A stretch of DNA of 64,000 bases from Stenotrophomonas sp. 57 (GCF_030291075.1 NZ_CP127407.1:1982001-2046000), one strand, 5' to 3'; positions 43,354 to 52,595 are shown, numbered from the stretch's first letter. Numbers and translations: made by a program. The notes: a model not told the origin generated them from the letters alone.

Positions 43354-44499
43354 ATGAGAACCTTCAGGACGCCGGTCGCGTTGATCGCGGCCCTTACCCT
43401 GGCCATGACGGCCTGTTCCTCCCCCGAAGCCACCCCGGACGCGGCACCGCGCGTCAGCGTGGTCACTGTCGGTCCGCAGGTGGTGCAGCGCGACGACGAA
43501 CTGCCCGGCCGCGTCGCCGCCGTTCGCACCGCACAGATCCGTGCGCAGGTCGGCGGCATCGTGCAGCGCCGCCTGTTCGATCAGGGTGCCGAAGTGAGCG
43601 CCGGCCAGGCCCTGTTCCAGATCGATCCGGCCGCGTTCCGTGCCGATGTCGATTCAGCGCTGGCCTCCCTGCAGCGCAGTGAGGCCGCGTTGCGCCGCAG
43701 CCGCGTGCAGGCGCAGCGCCTGCATGCACTGGCCGCCGTGCAGGCGGTCAGCCAGCAGCATCGCGACGATGCCAGTGCCGAGTACGAACAGGCCCGTGCG
43801 GCAGTGAACGAGGCGCGCGCGATCCTGGCACGACGCCAGCTCGACCTGCGCTATGCAACGGTCAGTGCACCGATTGCCGGACGCATCGACCAGGCGCTGG
43901 TGACCGAAGGCGCGCTGGTCGGTGTCGCCGACGCCGAACCGATGGCAGTGGTGCAGCAGATCGACCAGGTCTACGTGGACGTGCGGCAGCCGGCGGCACA
44001 GCTGGAGTCGCTGCAGCGCAGTGCCGGCGGCGGCGAGCTGCCGGTGACGATCATCGGTGCAGCTGGCAAGCCGCTGTCCGAGCGCGGCCAGCTGCTGTTT
44101 TCCGGCATCAATGTCGATGCGCGCACCGGTGACGTGATCCTCCGCATCCTTGTCGACAACCCGCAACGCCAGCTGTTGCCCGGCATGTACGTCCGCGCGA
44201 AAGTGCCGCGCGGTGCCCCCGCGAGCGCACTGACCGTGCCGCAGCAGGCCGTGCTGCGCAGTGCCGGCGGCCAGGCGTATGCCTGGGTGATCGGCGCCGA
44301 CGGCAAGGCGGTGATCCGCACGCTGGAGGTCGATGGCAGCGTCAATCGCCAGTGGCTGGTGCGCACGGGCCTGAAGGCCGGCGAGAAGGTGGTGGTCGAG
44401 GGCCAGGAACGCCTGCAGGAAGGCGCGGTGGTCGATGCGCGGGACTGGCAGATGCCGGTCGCCAGTGCCGGTGCAGTGCAGGCCGGCAGCAAGGGCTGA
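43354..44499 (+). CDS. smeY: RND efflux periplasmic adaptor lipoprotein SmeY
   Basis: The 381-residue membrane-fusion protein has a lipoprotein signal (LTLAMTACSS, lipid on the Cys), a biotinyl-lipoyl half motif (IRAQVGGIVQRRLFDQGAEVSAGQALFQID), an alpha-hairpin for contact with an outer-membrane channel, and a beta-barrel domain. The ATG at 43354 is preferred to a TTG four codons earlier. The transporter smeZ follows after 36 bases. SmeYZ in S. maltophilia is tied to aminoglycoside and trimethoprim-sulfamethoxazole resistance. Confidence 0.9.
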   Translation: MRTFRTPVALIAALTLAMTACSSPEATPDAAPRVSVVTVGPQVVQRDDELPGRVAAVRTAQIRAQVGGIVQRRLFDQGAEVSAGQALFQIDPAAFRADVDSALASLQRSEAALRRSRVQAQRLHALAAVQAVSQQHRDDASAEYEQARAAVNEARAILARRQLDLRYATVSAPIAGRIDQALVTEGALVGVADAEPMAVVQQIDQVYVDVRQPAAQLESLQRSAGGGELPVTIIGAAGKPLSERGQLLFSGINVDARTGDVILRILVDNPQRQLLPGMYVRAKVPRGAPASALTVPQQAVLRSAGGQAYAWVIGADGKAVIRTLEVDGSVNRQWLVRTGLKAGEKVVVEGQERLQEGAVVDARDWQMPVASAGAVQAGSKG

Positions 44500-44535
44500 G
44501 CCTTCTCCGGGTCGGTCTCTCCAGGGAAATCCAAC

Positions 44536-47500
44536 ATGGCACGTTTCTTCATCGATCGCCCGGTGTTCGCCTGGGTGCTGGCGATCTTCATCATTCTGGC
44601 CGGCGTGCTGGCGATCCCGCGCCTGGCGGTGGAGCGCTACCCGGCGGTTGCCCCGCCCAGCGTCAGCATCTACGCCAGCTACCCGGGCGCCAGCCCACAG
44701 ACGCTGAACGATGCGGTGGTCGGCCTGATCGAGCGCGAGCTGTCCAGCGTCAAGCACCTGCTGTACTTCGAATCGTCGGTGGACACCTCCGGCGAAGCCT
44801 CCATCACCGCAACCTTCAAGCCCGGCACCGATCCGGAACTGGCACAGGTGGACGTGCAGAACCGGATCAAGGCGATCGAACCGCGCCTGCCGCGCAGCGT
44901 GCGCCAGAACGGCCTGTTCGTGGAGGCCGCCGATTCCGGCTTCCTGATGCTGGTCGGCCTGCGTTCGCCGGATGCCAGCGTCAGTGAGGCGGCGCTGGGT
45001 GACTTCATGGCGCGCAACATCATCGAGGAGCTGCGCCGTATCGATGGCGTCGGGCGGGTGCAGCTGTTCGGTGCCGAGCAGGCGATGCGGGTGTGGCTGG
45101 ACCCGACCCGGTTGACGGGCTATGGCCTGACCATGGGCGATGTGGCGGTCGCCATCGAGCAGCAGAACCTGGAGATCTCGCCGGGACGCATCGGCGATTC
45201 GCCCGGCGTGCCGGGCCAGCGCATCACCGTGCCACTCAGCGCCGACGGTCAGCTGTCCACGCCGGAACAGTTCGCCGCCATCGTGCTGCGTGCCGGCGCC
45301 GATGGGTCGCGGGTGCTGCTGGGCGATGTCGCCCGCGTCGAGCTGGGCGCACAGAGTTATGCCTGGGGCACCCGCGAGGACGGCCATCCGGCCACTGCCG
45401 CCGGCGTGCAGCTACGCCCTGGCGCGAATGCGGTGCGGACCGCATCTGCCGTGCGCGAGCGCATGGCCGAACTGGCACCGCTGCTGCCGCGCGGCGTGGA
45501 GGCGAGCATTCCGTTCGACACCGCCCCCTTCGTGAAGATCTCGATCCAGAAGGTGGTGCAGACGCTGCTGGAAGCGATGCTGCTGGTGTTCGCGGTGATG
45601 TACCTGTTCCTGCAGAACTGGCGCTACACGCTGATTCCCGCGCTGGTCGCGCCGATCGCGTTGCTGGGTACCTTTGCGGTGATGCTGGCGCTGGGCTTCT
45701 CGATCAACGTGCTGACCATGTTCGGCATGGTGCTGGCGATCGGCATCATCGTTGACGATGCCATCGTGGTGGTCGAAGGCGTGGAGCGGATCATGGCCGA
45801 GGAACGCCTGCCACCCCGCGAGGCCACCATCAAAGCGATGCGCGAGCTGACCGGTGCGGTGATCGGCATCACCCTGGTGCTGACCGCGGTCTTCATTCCG
45901 ATGGCATTCGCCAGCGGTTCGGTGGGCGCGATCTACCGCCAGTTCACCGTGGCGATGGCGGTGTCGATCCTGTTCTCGGCGCTGCTGGCATTGAGCCTGA
46001 CCCCGGCACTGTGCGCGACCCTGCTGCGCGCGAACACCGAGGGCCATCACGGTCGTGGCGGGCTGTTCGGTGCCTTCAACCGGAGCTTCGAGAACATGAC
46101 CGGGCGCTACCAGCGTGGTGTGGCGTCGGTGCTGCAGCGGAGCGGGAGGGTGATGGGCGTGTTCGCCGCGCTGGTGGCGGCACTGCTGCTGGGCCTGCAC
46201 TGGCTGCCGGGCGCGTTCCTGCCGGAAGAGGACCAGGGTTACTTCATGACCTCGATCCAGTTGCCGGCCGAAGCCACCGCCGAACGCACGCTGGCGGTGG
46301 TCGAAGCTTACGAACGTCATGTGGCCTCACGCCCGGGCATCGGTTCCAACCAGGCGATCCTGGGCTACAGCTTCTCCGGTTCGGGGCCGAGCGCAGCGCT
46401 GACCTACACCATGCTGAAAGACTGGGGCGAGCGCGCCGGCGCCACCGCGGCCGGAGAGGTCGAGGCCGCGCAGAAGGCGATGGCCACGATTGCCGAAGGC
46501 GAGGTGATGAGCGTGATGCCGCCGGCCATCGACAGCCTGGGGCGTTCCTCCGGCTTTTCGCTGGCGCTTCAGGCGCGTACCGGCCAGAGCCAGGCCGAAC
46601 TGCGCGCGGCACTGCAGCAGCTGCTGAAACTGGCCGAGGCCAGCCCGCTGCTGTCGGAGGTGCATGCCGATGGCCTGCCGGCCGGTACCAGCGTGCGGCT
46701 GGACATCGACCGGGCCAAGGCCGAGGCGATGGGCGTGGGTTTCGAGCACATCAGCAGCACGTTGTCGGCGGCGATGGGTTCGCAGTACGTCAACGACTTC
46801 CCCAACAAGGGCCGGTTGCAGCAGGTGATCCTGCAGGCCGATGCGCCACACCGGATGGAGCTGGAGGACGTGCTGAAGCTGTATGTGCGCAACAGCGAAG
46901 GCGGGATGGTGGCACTGTCCGAACTGGTGACGCCGCACTGGACCGAAGCGCCGCTGCAGCTGCAGCGCTACCTCGGCTTTCCAGCGCTGAACCTGTCCGG
47001 CGCACCGGCCTCCGGCGTGTCGACCGGCCAGGCCATGGCGGAGATGGAGCGGTTGGCGCAGAAGCTGCCGTCCGGATTTGCCCTGCAGTGGACCAGCCAG
47101 TCGCTGCAGGAGCGCGAGTCGGGCGCGCAGGCGCCGTGGCTGCTGCTGCTGTCGATGCTGGTGGTGTTCCTGGTGCTTGCCGCGCTGTACGAGAGCTGGT
47201 CGATTCCGCTGGCGGTGATGCTGGTGGTGCCGTTGGGCCTGCTCGGCGCGGTGGCTGCGGTGCTGTTGCGCGGCATGCCCAACGACGTGTTCTTCAAGGT
47301 CGGCATGATCACCGTGATCGGGCTGTCGGCGAAGAACGCGATCCTCATCGTCGAATTCGCGCGCCAACTGCAGCAGCAGGGGCGCGGCCTGGTCGAAGCG
47401 GCACGGGAGGCGGCGCGGCTGCGCCTGCGGCCGATCGTGATGACCTCGCTGGCGTTCGCGCTGGGCGTGGTGCCGTTGATGCTGGCGCAGGGCGCGTCGA

Positions 47501-47685
47501 AGGAAACCCAGCAGGCGATCGGAACCGGGGTGTTCGGCGGCATGGTCAGTGCGACCGTGCTGGCCGTGTTCTTCGTGCCGGTCTTCTATGTAGTGGTGCA
47601 GGGCGCGCGGCAGTGGATCGCGCAGCGCCTGCGCAGGCGCCGGCCGATGCCGGAAGGAACCGTGGATGGAACGGAACATCGTTGA
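44536..47685 (+). CDS. smeZ: RND multidrug efflux transporter SmeZ
   Basis: The 1049-residue inner-membrane pump has the HAE1 RND layout: 12 membrane segments and two large periplasmic loops. Visible are MARFFIDRPVFAWVLAIFI at the start, the proton-relay Asp residues in GIIVDDAIVVVE, and GLSAKNAILIVEFA in the second half. Length is that of AcrB/MexB. No outer-membrane channel gene follows, as known for SmeYZ, so it must borrow one from elsewhere, such as a TolC-like protein. Its 3' end overlaps the next gene by 20 bases. Confidence 0.92.
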   Translation: MARFFIDRPVFAWVLAIFIILAGVLAIPRLAVERYPAVAPPSVSIYASYPGASPQTLNDAVVGLIERELSSVKHLLYFESSVDTSGEASITATFKPGTDPELAQVDVQNRIKAIEPRLPRSVRQNGLFVEAADSGFLMLVGLRSPDASVSEAALGDFMARNIIEELRRIDGVGRVQLFGAEQAMRVWLDPTRLTGYGLTMGDVAVAIEQQNLEISPGRIGDSPGVPGQRITVPLSADGQLSTPEQFAAIVLRAGADGSRVLLGDVARVELGAQSYAWGTREDGHPATAAGVQLRPGANAVRTASAVRERMAELAPLLPRGVEASIPFDTAPFVKISIQKVVQTLLEAMLLVFAVMYLFLQNWRYTLIPALVAPIALLGTFAVMLALGFSINVLTMFGMVLAIGIIVDDAIVVVEGVERIMAEERLPPREATIKAMRELTGAVIGITLVLTAVFIPMAFASGSVGAIYRQFTVAMAVSILFSALLALSLTPALCATLLRANTEGHHGRGGLFGAFNRSFENMTGRYQRGVASVLQRSGRVMGVFAALVAALLLGLHWLPGAFLPEEDQGYFMTSIQLPAEATAERTLAVVEAYERHVASRPGIGSNQAILGYSFSGSGPSAALTYTMLKDWGERAGATAAGEVEAAQKAMATIAEGEVMSVMPPAIDSLGRSSGFSLALQARTGQSQAELRAALQQLLKLAEASPLLSEVHADGLPAGTSVRLDIDRAKAEAMGVGFEHISSTLSAAMGSQYVNDFPNKGRLQQVILQADAPHRMELEDVLKLYVRNSEGGMVALSELVTPHWTEAPLQLQRYLGFPALNLSGAPASGVSTGQAMAEMERLAQKLPSGFALQWTSQSLQERESGAQAPWLLLLSMLVVFLVLAALYESWSIPLAVMLVVPLGLLGAVAAVLLRGMPNDVFFKVGMITVIGLSAKNAILIVEFARQLQQQGRGLVEAAREAARLRLRPIVMTSLAFALGVVPLMLAQGASKETQQAIGTGVFGGMVSATVLAVFFVPVFYVVVQGARQWIAQRLRRRRPMPEGTVDGTEHR

Positions 47686-48058
47686 AGATCTGCATGAGCA
47701 ACAGTTGATGGCGCTGGAGCAGCGCCTGTGCGCTGCGCTGCTGGAAAATGACCACGATGCGTTGGCCGCGCTGGTATCGCCGGCCTTGTTCATGATGGAC
47801 GGGCAGGGTGGACGCATGCTCGATCTGCCATGGCTGGGCGACTGGCTGGCCGGGAAAGTGCAGGTGAGGAGCCTGCAGACGTGCGCAGTGGAAACGCTGC
47901 TGTGCGGGCGTCTGGCATTGCTGTCCAGCGACGTGCGTTTGTCGCTGCGCGGGCAGGGCCAGGAGCGCGAACTGGAACTGCGCCTGCTGCGCGTATGGAC
48001 CCGCAGTTCCGGCGACAGTGGCGCACAGCTGCTGTCGATGGCGGTGCTGGCCGCGTGA
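47666..48058 (+). CDS. SnoaL/DUF4440-like small protein
   Basis: The 130-residue protein begins MERNIVEDLHEQQLMALEQRLCAALLENDHDALAALVSPA and has the cone-like alpha+beta pattern of the NTF2 superfamily with D-rich turns (MMDGQGG) and a C-terminal LRLLRVWTRS strand. No signal peptide. The exact role is unknown. It overlaps the end of smeZ, so it is probably cotranscribed with the pump, although a later in-frame start is possible. Confidence 0.65.
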   Translation: MERNIVEDLHEQQLMALEQRLCAALLENDHDALAALVSPALFMMDGQGGRMLDLPWLGDWLAGKVQVRSLQTCAVETLLCGRLALLSSDVRLSLRGQGQERELELRLLRVWTRSSGDSGAQLLSMAVLAA

Positions 48059-48141
48059 GCGCGGTCAGGCCCCTTTCAGGCCCCGCTCACCGGCAGGTGG
48101 TAGGGTCGATGACCTTAGTAGTGTCGACAAGGAGTCGAGCC

Positions 48142-48828
48142 ATGCGTGCAGTTCCCAGTCTGTTGACAGCCTCGCTCGGGTTTGTCCTGGCCGCGTGCCA
48201 ACCCGCCCAGCCGCCTGTTGCGGGTGGCAATGACACCTCGCCGCCCACACCGCAACCGGAAGCCAGCACTGGCAGCGCAACCGCGTTCCAGTGCGGTGAC
48301 CTGAGCGTGCGCGCGACCTTCAACGGCGAGGACGCGGCTACGGTGGTGATCGGCGATCACACGTTCGCGATGACCTCCGAACGTGTCGCTTCGGGTGCGA
48401 AATACGCTGATGGCAAGGGCAACAGCTTCTGGACCAAGGGCAGCGATGATGGCCTGCTCAGCCTGAAGGGCGAGGCGGACCGCGAGTGCCACGCGGTGGA
48501 TGCCACTGAAGGTGATGGGAGTGCGGGCACTGCTGCGTTCCGTGCCTCCGGTAACGAGCCGGGCTGGCTGGCGGTCGTCGATGGAGACGCGCCGGGCCTG
48601 CAGGTGGAAGTCGACTATGGCGAGCGCCGCTTCGACGTGGCCAAGCCCACCGAAGGTGCCGATGGCTGGAGTGGCAAGGCGTCCGATGGCACCGACGTCA
48701 AGCTCAGCTTCCAGCGCACTACCTGCCAGGATGACATGAGCGGTGAAGCCTTCGAGGCCAAGGCGATGCTGACCGTGGGCACACGCCAGTACCATGGCTG
48801 TGGCAACTTCGGCGCGAAGCAGCCGTAA
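48142..48828 (+). CDS. MliC-domain lipoprotein with COG3650-like C-terminal domain
   Basis: The 228-residue protein has AAGGAG seven bases upstream, a lipoprotein signal (GFVLAACQP) and a Pro/Ser-rich linker. The MliC domain (about 48-112) shows FQCGDLSVRATF and FWTKGSDDGLLSLKG; MliC proteins inhibit C-type lysozyme. The second domain (about 125-225) has SGNEPGWLAVV, CQDDMSGEAFEAKA and YHGCG, as in COG3650 proteins. A role in cell-wall protection is plausible from the first domain. Confidence 0.8.
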   Translation: MRAVPSLLTASLGFVLAACQPAQPPVAGGNDTSPPTPQPEASTGSATAFQCGDLSVRATFNGEDAATVVIGDHTFAMTSERVASGAKYADGKGNSFWTKGSDDGLLSLKGEADRECHAVDATEGDGSAGTAAFRASGNEPGWLAVVDGDAPGLQVEVDYGERRFDVAKPTEGADGWSGKASDGTDVKLSFQRTTCQDDMSGEAFEAKAMLTVGTRQYHGCGNFGAKQP

Positions 48829-48835
48829 GTTACCT

Positions 48836-48906
48836 GTAGAGCCGAGCCCACGCTCGGCTGCAGTACCTGTCCAACCCACAGCAGCCGAGCGTGGGCTCGG
48901 CTCTAC
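48836..48906. repeat. SMAG-type palindromic repeat (GTAG...CTAC dimer)
   Basis: GTAGAGCCGAGCCCACGCTC and GAGCGTGGGCTCGGCTCTAC pair over 20 bases. It lies between the convergent MliC and EfpL genes. Confidence 0.9.
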
Positions 48907-48990
48907 ACATCCGCTGCCACCGATGATCCGTCCGCTGCCGGCGGCGAACACGCCGCAGGCAGGGACAGGCAGGCGATCAGCGCAAGGCGC

Positions 48991-49557
48991 TTAGTCGGCG
49001 CGGCCAGCGAATTCGCCGGTGGCGGTGTTCACCAGCACGCGTTCGCCGTTGACAATGTACTCCGGCACCATGATCTCGATGCCGGTGTTGAGCTTGGCCG
49101 GCTTCGGGCGCTTGGTGGCGGTGCCACCCTTCAGTTCCGGCGGGGTCTCGATCACTTCCAGCACCACCGAGGCCGGCAGCTGGATCGCCACCGGCTGCTC
49201 GTCGATGACCTGCACGTAGATGCCGGTCAGGCCGTCGGTGATGTAGCCCGCGTCGTCGCCGATCACGTCCGCGTCCAGGGTGTAGGGGGTGTAGTCCTCG
49301 TCATCGAGGAACACGAACGCGTCGCCGTCCTTGTACGAATAGGTGGACTGGCGGCGCAGCAGTTCGACCTCGACCAGGTTGTCGTCGGCATCGAAGCTGG
49401 CGTCGAGCTTGTTGCCGCCCGGCACGCTGTACATGATGAAGCGGAAGCGGACGTTGCCGCCGCGACCCTGCGGCGAGCTGCGCTCGATGTCGCGGATCTG
49501 GTACACGCCGTTGTTGTACTCGACGACGTTGCCCTTCTTGATGTCGTTGGCTTTCAT
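48991..49557 (-). CDS. yeiP: Elongation factor P-like protein EfpL (YeiP)
   Basis: EF-P relatives help ribosomes through difficult peptide bonds such as polyproline. The 188-residue protein has the three beta-barrel domains of EF-P and the SPQGRGGN loop, in which Arg32 sits at the tip where true EF-P has a modified Lys. This Arg, the [15 protein letters not shown] segment and the C-terminal GRAD mark the EfpL/YeiP branch. It stands alone on the minus strand. Confidence 0.92.
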   Translation of the reverse strand: MKANDIKKGNVVEYNNGVYQIRDIERSSPQGRGGNVRFRFIMYSVPGGNKLDASFDADDNLVEVELLRRQSTYSYKDGDAFVFLDDEDYTPYTLDADVIGDDAGYITDGLTGIYVQVIDEQPVAIQLPASVVLEVIETPPELKGGTATKRPKPAKLNTGIEIMVPEYIVNGERVLVNTATGEFAGRAD

Positions 49558-49606
49558 GATGATCTAGGTCGTTGGGGGAGGGCGCCGTCCCGGCGCCCGG
49601 GGGGAA

Positions 49607-50377
49607 TCACTTCGGAGCGAGGCGGGTAGCGCCGTCCAGGCGGATGGTCTCGCCGTTGAGGTAGGTGTTGCCGAGGATGAAGCCGACCAGGCTGGCGAAG
49701 TCTTCCGGCTTGCCCAGGCGCGACGGGAACGGGATCGAGGCGGCCAGCGACTGCTGTACGGACTCGGGCATGCCGTCGACCATGGGCGTCCAGAACACGC
49801 CGGGCGCAATCGTATTGACGCGGATGCCGAAGCGCGACAGTTCGCGCGCCATCGGCAGCGTCATCGAGACCACGCCGCCCTTGCTGGCGGCATACGCGGC
49901 TTGGCCGATCTGGCCTTCATAGGCGGCGATGCTTGCGGTGTTGATGATCACGCCGCGCTCGCCGTCGGTGCCGGCTTCGTTGTGCTGCATGCAATTGGCT
50001 GCGGCCTTGGCGACGTTGAAGCTGCCGATCAGGTTGACCATCACCGTGCCCTGGAAACCGGCCAGCGGCATCGGGCCTTCTTTGCCCAGCACGCGACCGG
50101 CGCCGAGGATGCCGGCGCAGTTCATCGCCACGTTGAGGCCGCCGAGGAAATCGTGGGCCTGGTCGATGGCCGCGATTACCGCCGCCTCATCGCTGACGTT
50201 GACGTTGAAGTAGCGGGCCTTGTCGTCGCCCAGTCCGGCGACGGCGGCAGCGCCCTTGTCGTCGTTGAGGTCGAACAGGGCCACCTTGCCGCCCTGGGCG
50301 ACGAGGTGCCGGGCCACAGCCAGGCCGAGGCCGGAGACGCCGCCAGTGATCACGGCACGTACGGAAGACAGCTGCAT
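49607..50377 (-). CDS. SDR-family 3-hydroxyacyl-CoA dehydrogenase
   Basis: The 256-residue product has the SDR cofactor motif TGGVSGLGLAVA, the NCAGI segment, catalytic Ser and Tyr-Lys in NTASIAAYEGQIGQAAYAASKG, and the APGVFWTPM loop. These agree with bacterial relatives of 17-beta-HSD10, which oxidise branched-chain 3-hydroxyacyl-CoA. It follows the HMG-CoA lyase gene after 100 bases containing a strong hairpin. An acyl-CoA role is inferred from context. Confidence 0.85.
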   Translation of the reverse strand: MQLSSVRAVITGGVSGLGLAVARHLVAQGGKVALFDLNDDKGAAAVAGLGDDKARYFNVNVSDEAAVIAAIDQAHDFLGGLNVAMNCAGILGAGRVLGKEGPMPLAGFQGTVMVNLIGSFNVAKAAANCMQHNEAGTDGERGVIINTASIAAYEGQIGQAAYAASKGGVVSMTLPMARELSRFGIRVNTIAPGVFWTPMVDGMPESVQQSLAASIPFPSRLGKPEDFASLVGFILGNTYLNGETIRLDGATRLAPK

Positions 50378-50442
50378 TGAACGGTCCTGCAGGTTCGAGA
50401 ACCGCCGATTCTAACGGAAGCCGGGACCGTCGCCATTGTGCA

Positions 50443-50469
50443 CTGCGCCGCCCGGCAAGGGCGGCGCAG
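50443..50469. terminator. GC-rich stem-loop between HMG-CoA lyase and SDR genes
   Basis: CTGCGCCGCC (50443-50452) and GGCGGCGCAG (50460-50469) form a perfect 10-base stem with a 7-base loop, nine bases after the HMG-CoA lyase stop on the minus strand. It lacks a T run and may only attenuate. Confidence 0.5.
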
Positions 50470-50477
50470 CGCCGCCA

Positions 50478-51374
50478 TCAACCGGCGGCGGCCAGCGCCT
50501 GGCCGGTGCGGCTGGCAGTCGCGCGGCCGAGCAGGCCGGCCAGCCAGCGCCCGGTCTCGGCCAGGGCCGGCAGGTCCACGCCGCTGTCCAGGCCCAGGCC
50601 CTGCAGCAGGTAGACCACGTCTTCGCTGGCGACGTTGCCGCTGGCGCCCTTCGCATACGGGCAGCCACCGGCGCCCGACACCGCGCTGTCGACCACGCGC
50701 ACGCCTTCTTCCAGGCAGGTGGCGATGTTGGCGATGGCCTGGCCGTAGGTGTCGTGGAAGTGCACGGCCAGTGCCGACATCGGAATCTCGGCCGCCACTG
50801 CCTGCAGCATCGCCCGCGCCTTGCGCGGGGTGCCGACGCCGATGGTGTCGCCCAGCGAGATTTCGTAACAGCCCATGTGGTGCAGGGCGCGCGCCACGCG
50901 CACCACGTCGGCCAGCGGCACATCGCCCTGGTAGGGGCAGCCGAGCACGGTGGACACGTAGCCGCGCACGCGCACGCCATCGGCGGCGGCACGGCGCAGG
51001 ATCGGTTCGAACCGCGCCAGCGATTCATCGATGCCGGCATTGGTGTTGGTGCGATTGAACGCTTCGGAGGCCGCGGTGAACACCGCCACTTCTTCCACGC
51101 CCACCGCACGGGCACGGTCGTAGCCCTGTTCGTTCGGCACCAGCACCGGGTAGTGGATGCCGGGTCGGCGCTGGATGCCGGCATAGACCTCGGCGGCATC
51201 GGCCAGCTGCGGGATCCACTTCGGGCTGACGAAACTGGTCGCCTCGATGCTGCTCAGGCCGGTGCCGGACAGGCGGTTGATCAGTTCGATCTTGTCGGAG
51301 GTGGACACCGACTGCTTCTCGTTCTGGAGGCCGTCACGCGGGCCGACCTCGACGATGCGGACGTAGTCGCTCAT
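50478..51374 (-). CDS. Hydroxymethylglutaryl-CoA lyase
   Basis: This enzyme splits HMG-CoA to acetoacetate and acetyl-CoA, the final step of leucine breakdown (LiuE/MvaB). The 298-residue barrel begins YVRIVEVGPRDGLQNEKQSV, with the metal ligand Asp and general-base Arg. It contains HFHDTYGQA metal-binding His residues and the C-terminal catalytic-Cys segment AGGCPYAKGASGN. The start at 51374 overlaps the upstream gene by four bases. Genes for isovaleryl-CoA dehydrogenase and methylcrotonyl-CoA carboxylase are not in the window. Confidence 0.94.
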   Translation of the reverse strand: MSDYVRIVEVGPRDGLQNEKQSVSTSDKIELINRLSGTGLSSIEATSFVSPKWIPQLADAAEVYAGIQRRPGIHYPVLVPNEQGYDRARAVGVEEVAVFTAASEAFNRTNTNAGIDESLARFEPILRRAAADGVRVRGYVSTVLGCPYQGDVPLADVVRVARALHHMGCYEISLGDTIGVGTPRKARAMLQAVAAEIPMSALAVHFHDTYGQAIANIATCLEEGVRVVDSAVSGAGGCPYAKGASGNVASEDVVYLLQGLGLDSGVDLPALAETGRWLAGLLGRATASRTGQALAAAG

Positions 51375-51772
51375 GCGGTTGCCCCATTGGCAGGGCGGTG
51401 GCAGACCGCCTCGATGTTGTTGCCGTCCGGGTCGAGCACGAAGGCGGCGTAGTAGTCCGGGTGGTACCACGGTCGCAGGCCCGGGGCGCCGTTGTCGCGG
51501 CCGCCGGCGGCGAGCGCGGCGGCATGGAAGGCATCCACCTGCGCACGGCTGGTGCAGGCGAAGGCCACATGCACCCCGTGGCTGGCGGTGCCGCCATTGC
51601 CGAGCCAGAAGAACGGCTTGGCGTTGCTGCCGAAGCCGATGTGGTCGTGGTCGCCGGTCTGTTCGGCAGTCACTTCCATCACCACGCCGATCTGCAGCGG
51701 CGCCAGCGCCTGCAGGAAGAAGGTCTTGCTGCGCGCCAGGTCGGCGCTGGTCAAACCAAGATGATCGAGCAT
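51371..51772 (-). CDS. VOC/glyoxalase-superfamily protein
   Basis: The 133-residue protein shows the paired beta-alpha-beta-beta-beta units of the VOC fold: MLDHLGLTSADLARSKTFF at the start and DYYAAFVLDPDGNNIEAVCH at the end, with metal-ligand candidates His4, His68 region and the terminal Glu. Substrate unknown. It lies between the enoyl-CoA hydratase and the HMG-CoA lyase with a 4-base overlap downstream, so it is part of the leucine operon. Confidence 0.85.
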   Translation of the reverse strand: MLDHLGLTSADLARSKTFFLQALAPLQIGVVMEVTAEQTGDHDHIGFGSNAKPFFWLGNGGTASHGVHVAFACTSRAQVDAFHAAALAAGGRDNGAPGLRPWYHPDYYAAFVLDPDGNNIEAVCHRPANGATA

Positions 51773-51774
51773 GT

Positions 51775-52563
51775 TCAGGCTTCCGTGACCCAGTGCGGTG
51801 CGCGCTTGTCGAGGAAGGCGCCCAGGCCTTCCTGCCCCTCGGCGGACACCCGCAGGCGCGCGATCAGGGCAGCATTGTCCCGATCCAGCGCGTCGCGGTC
51901 ATGGCTGTCGCGGACCTGCCGCACCAGCTGCTTGGCGGTGGACGAGGCGATCGGGCCGGCCTTGTCGAGCAGGGCGAGCTGGCGTTCCAGCGCTTCGTCC
52001 AGGCGTTCGGGCTCGACCAGCTGGTGGACCAGGCCGATGCGCAGCGCGGTATCGGCGTCGAAGTGCTCGCCGGTGGCGAACCAGCGGCGGGCCTGGCGCG
52101 GGCCGATGGCCTCGATCACGTAGGGCGAGATGACCGCCGGCAGCAGGCCGAGGCGGCTTTCGGTCAGGCCGAAGCGGGCCGAGGTACTGGCAATGGCGAT
52201 GTCGCAGCAGGCGACCAGGCCGACGCCGCCACCGAAGGCCGCGCCGTGGACCCGGGCCAGGGTCGGCTTGGGCAGCTCGTCCAGGGTGCGCATCAACCGT
52301 GCCAGGGCCAGCGAGTCCTCGCGGTTGTCGGCCTCGCTGGCTGCAGCCATGCCGCGCATCCATTGCATGTCGGCACCGGCCGAGAAGGAGGCGCCATGGC
52401 CGGCCAGTACCACCGCGCGCACCGAATCTTCGCGGCCGGCGGCCTCAAGCGCGGCGGTGAGGCGGGCGATCAGGCCGGCGTCAAAGGCGTTGTGCAGCTC
52501 CGGCCGGTTCAGCCAGAGGGTGAGGACGGCGCCACGGCGCTCGATCTGCAAAGCATCGTTCAT
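51775..52563 (-). CDS. Enoyl-CoA hydratase family protein, probable methylglutaconyl-CoA hydratase
   Basis: The 262-residue crotonase has the oxyanion-hole segments SFSAGADMQWMRGM and HGAAFGGGVGLVACCDIAIAS, and the catalytic Glu in FGLTESRLGLLPAVISPYV. The LPAVISPYV stretch and the gene's position directly upstream of HMG-CoA lyase favour methylglutaconyl-CoA hydratase (LiuC), which makes HMG-CoA. A palindrome 17 bases upstream of the start may be its operator. Confidence 0.88.
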   Translation of the reverse strand: MNDALQIERRGAVLTLWLNRPELHNAFDAGLIARLTAALEAAGREDSVRAVVLAGHGASFSAGADMQWMRGMAAASEADNREDSLALARLMRTLDELPKPTLARVHGAAFGGGVGLVACCDIAIASTSARFGLTESRLGLLPAVISPYVIEAIGPRQARRWFATGEHFDADTALRIGLVHQLVEPERLDEALERQLALLDKAGPIASSTAKQLVRQVRDSHDRDALDRDNAALIARLRVSAEGQEGLGAFLDKRAPHWVTEA

Positions 52564-52579
52564 GGGATTCCAGGGTCAC

Positions 52580-52595
52580 TCCATACCTGTATGGA
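52580..52595. promoter_or_regulatory. Candidate operator of the leucine-catabolism operon
   Basis: TCCATACCTGTATGGA has perfect 7-base arms around CT and lies between the liuC-type start (52563) and feoA (52683). Its closeness to the minus-strand gene suggests it controls that operon. The regulator is unknown. Confidence 0.5.
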
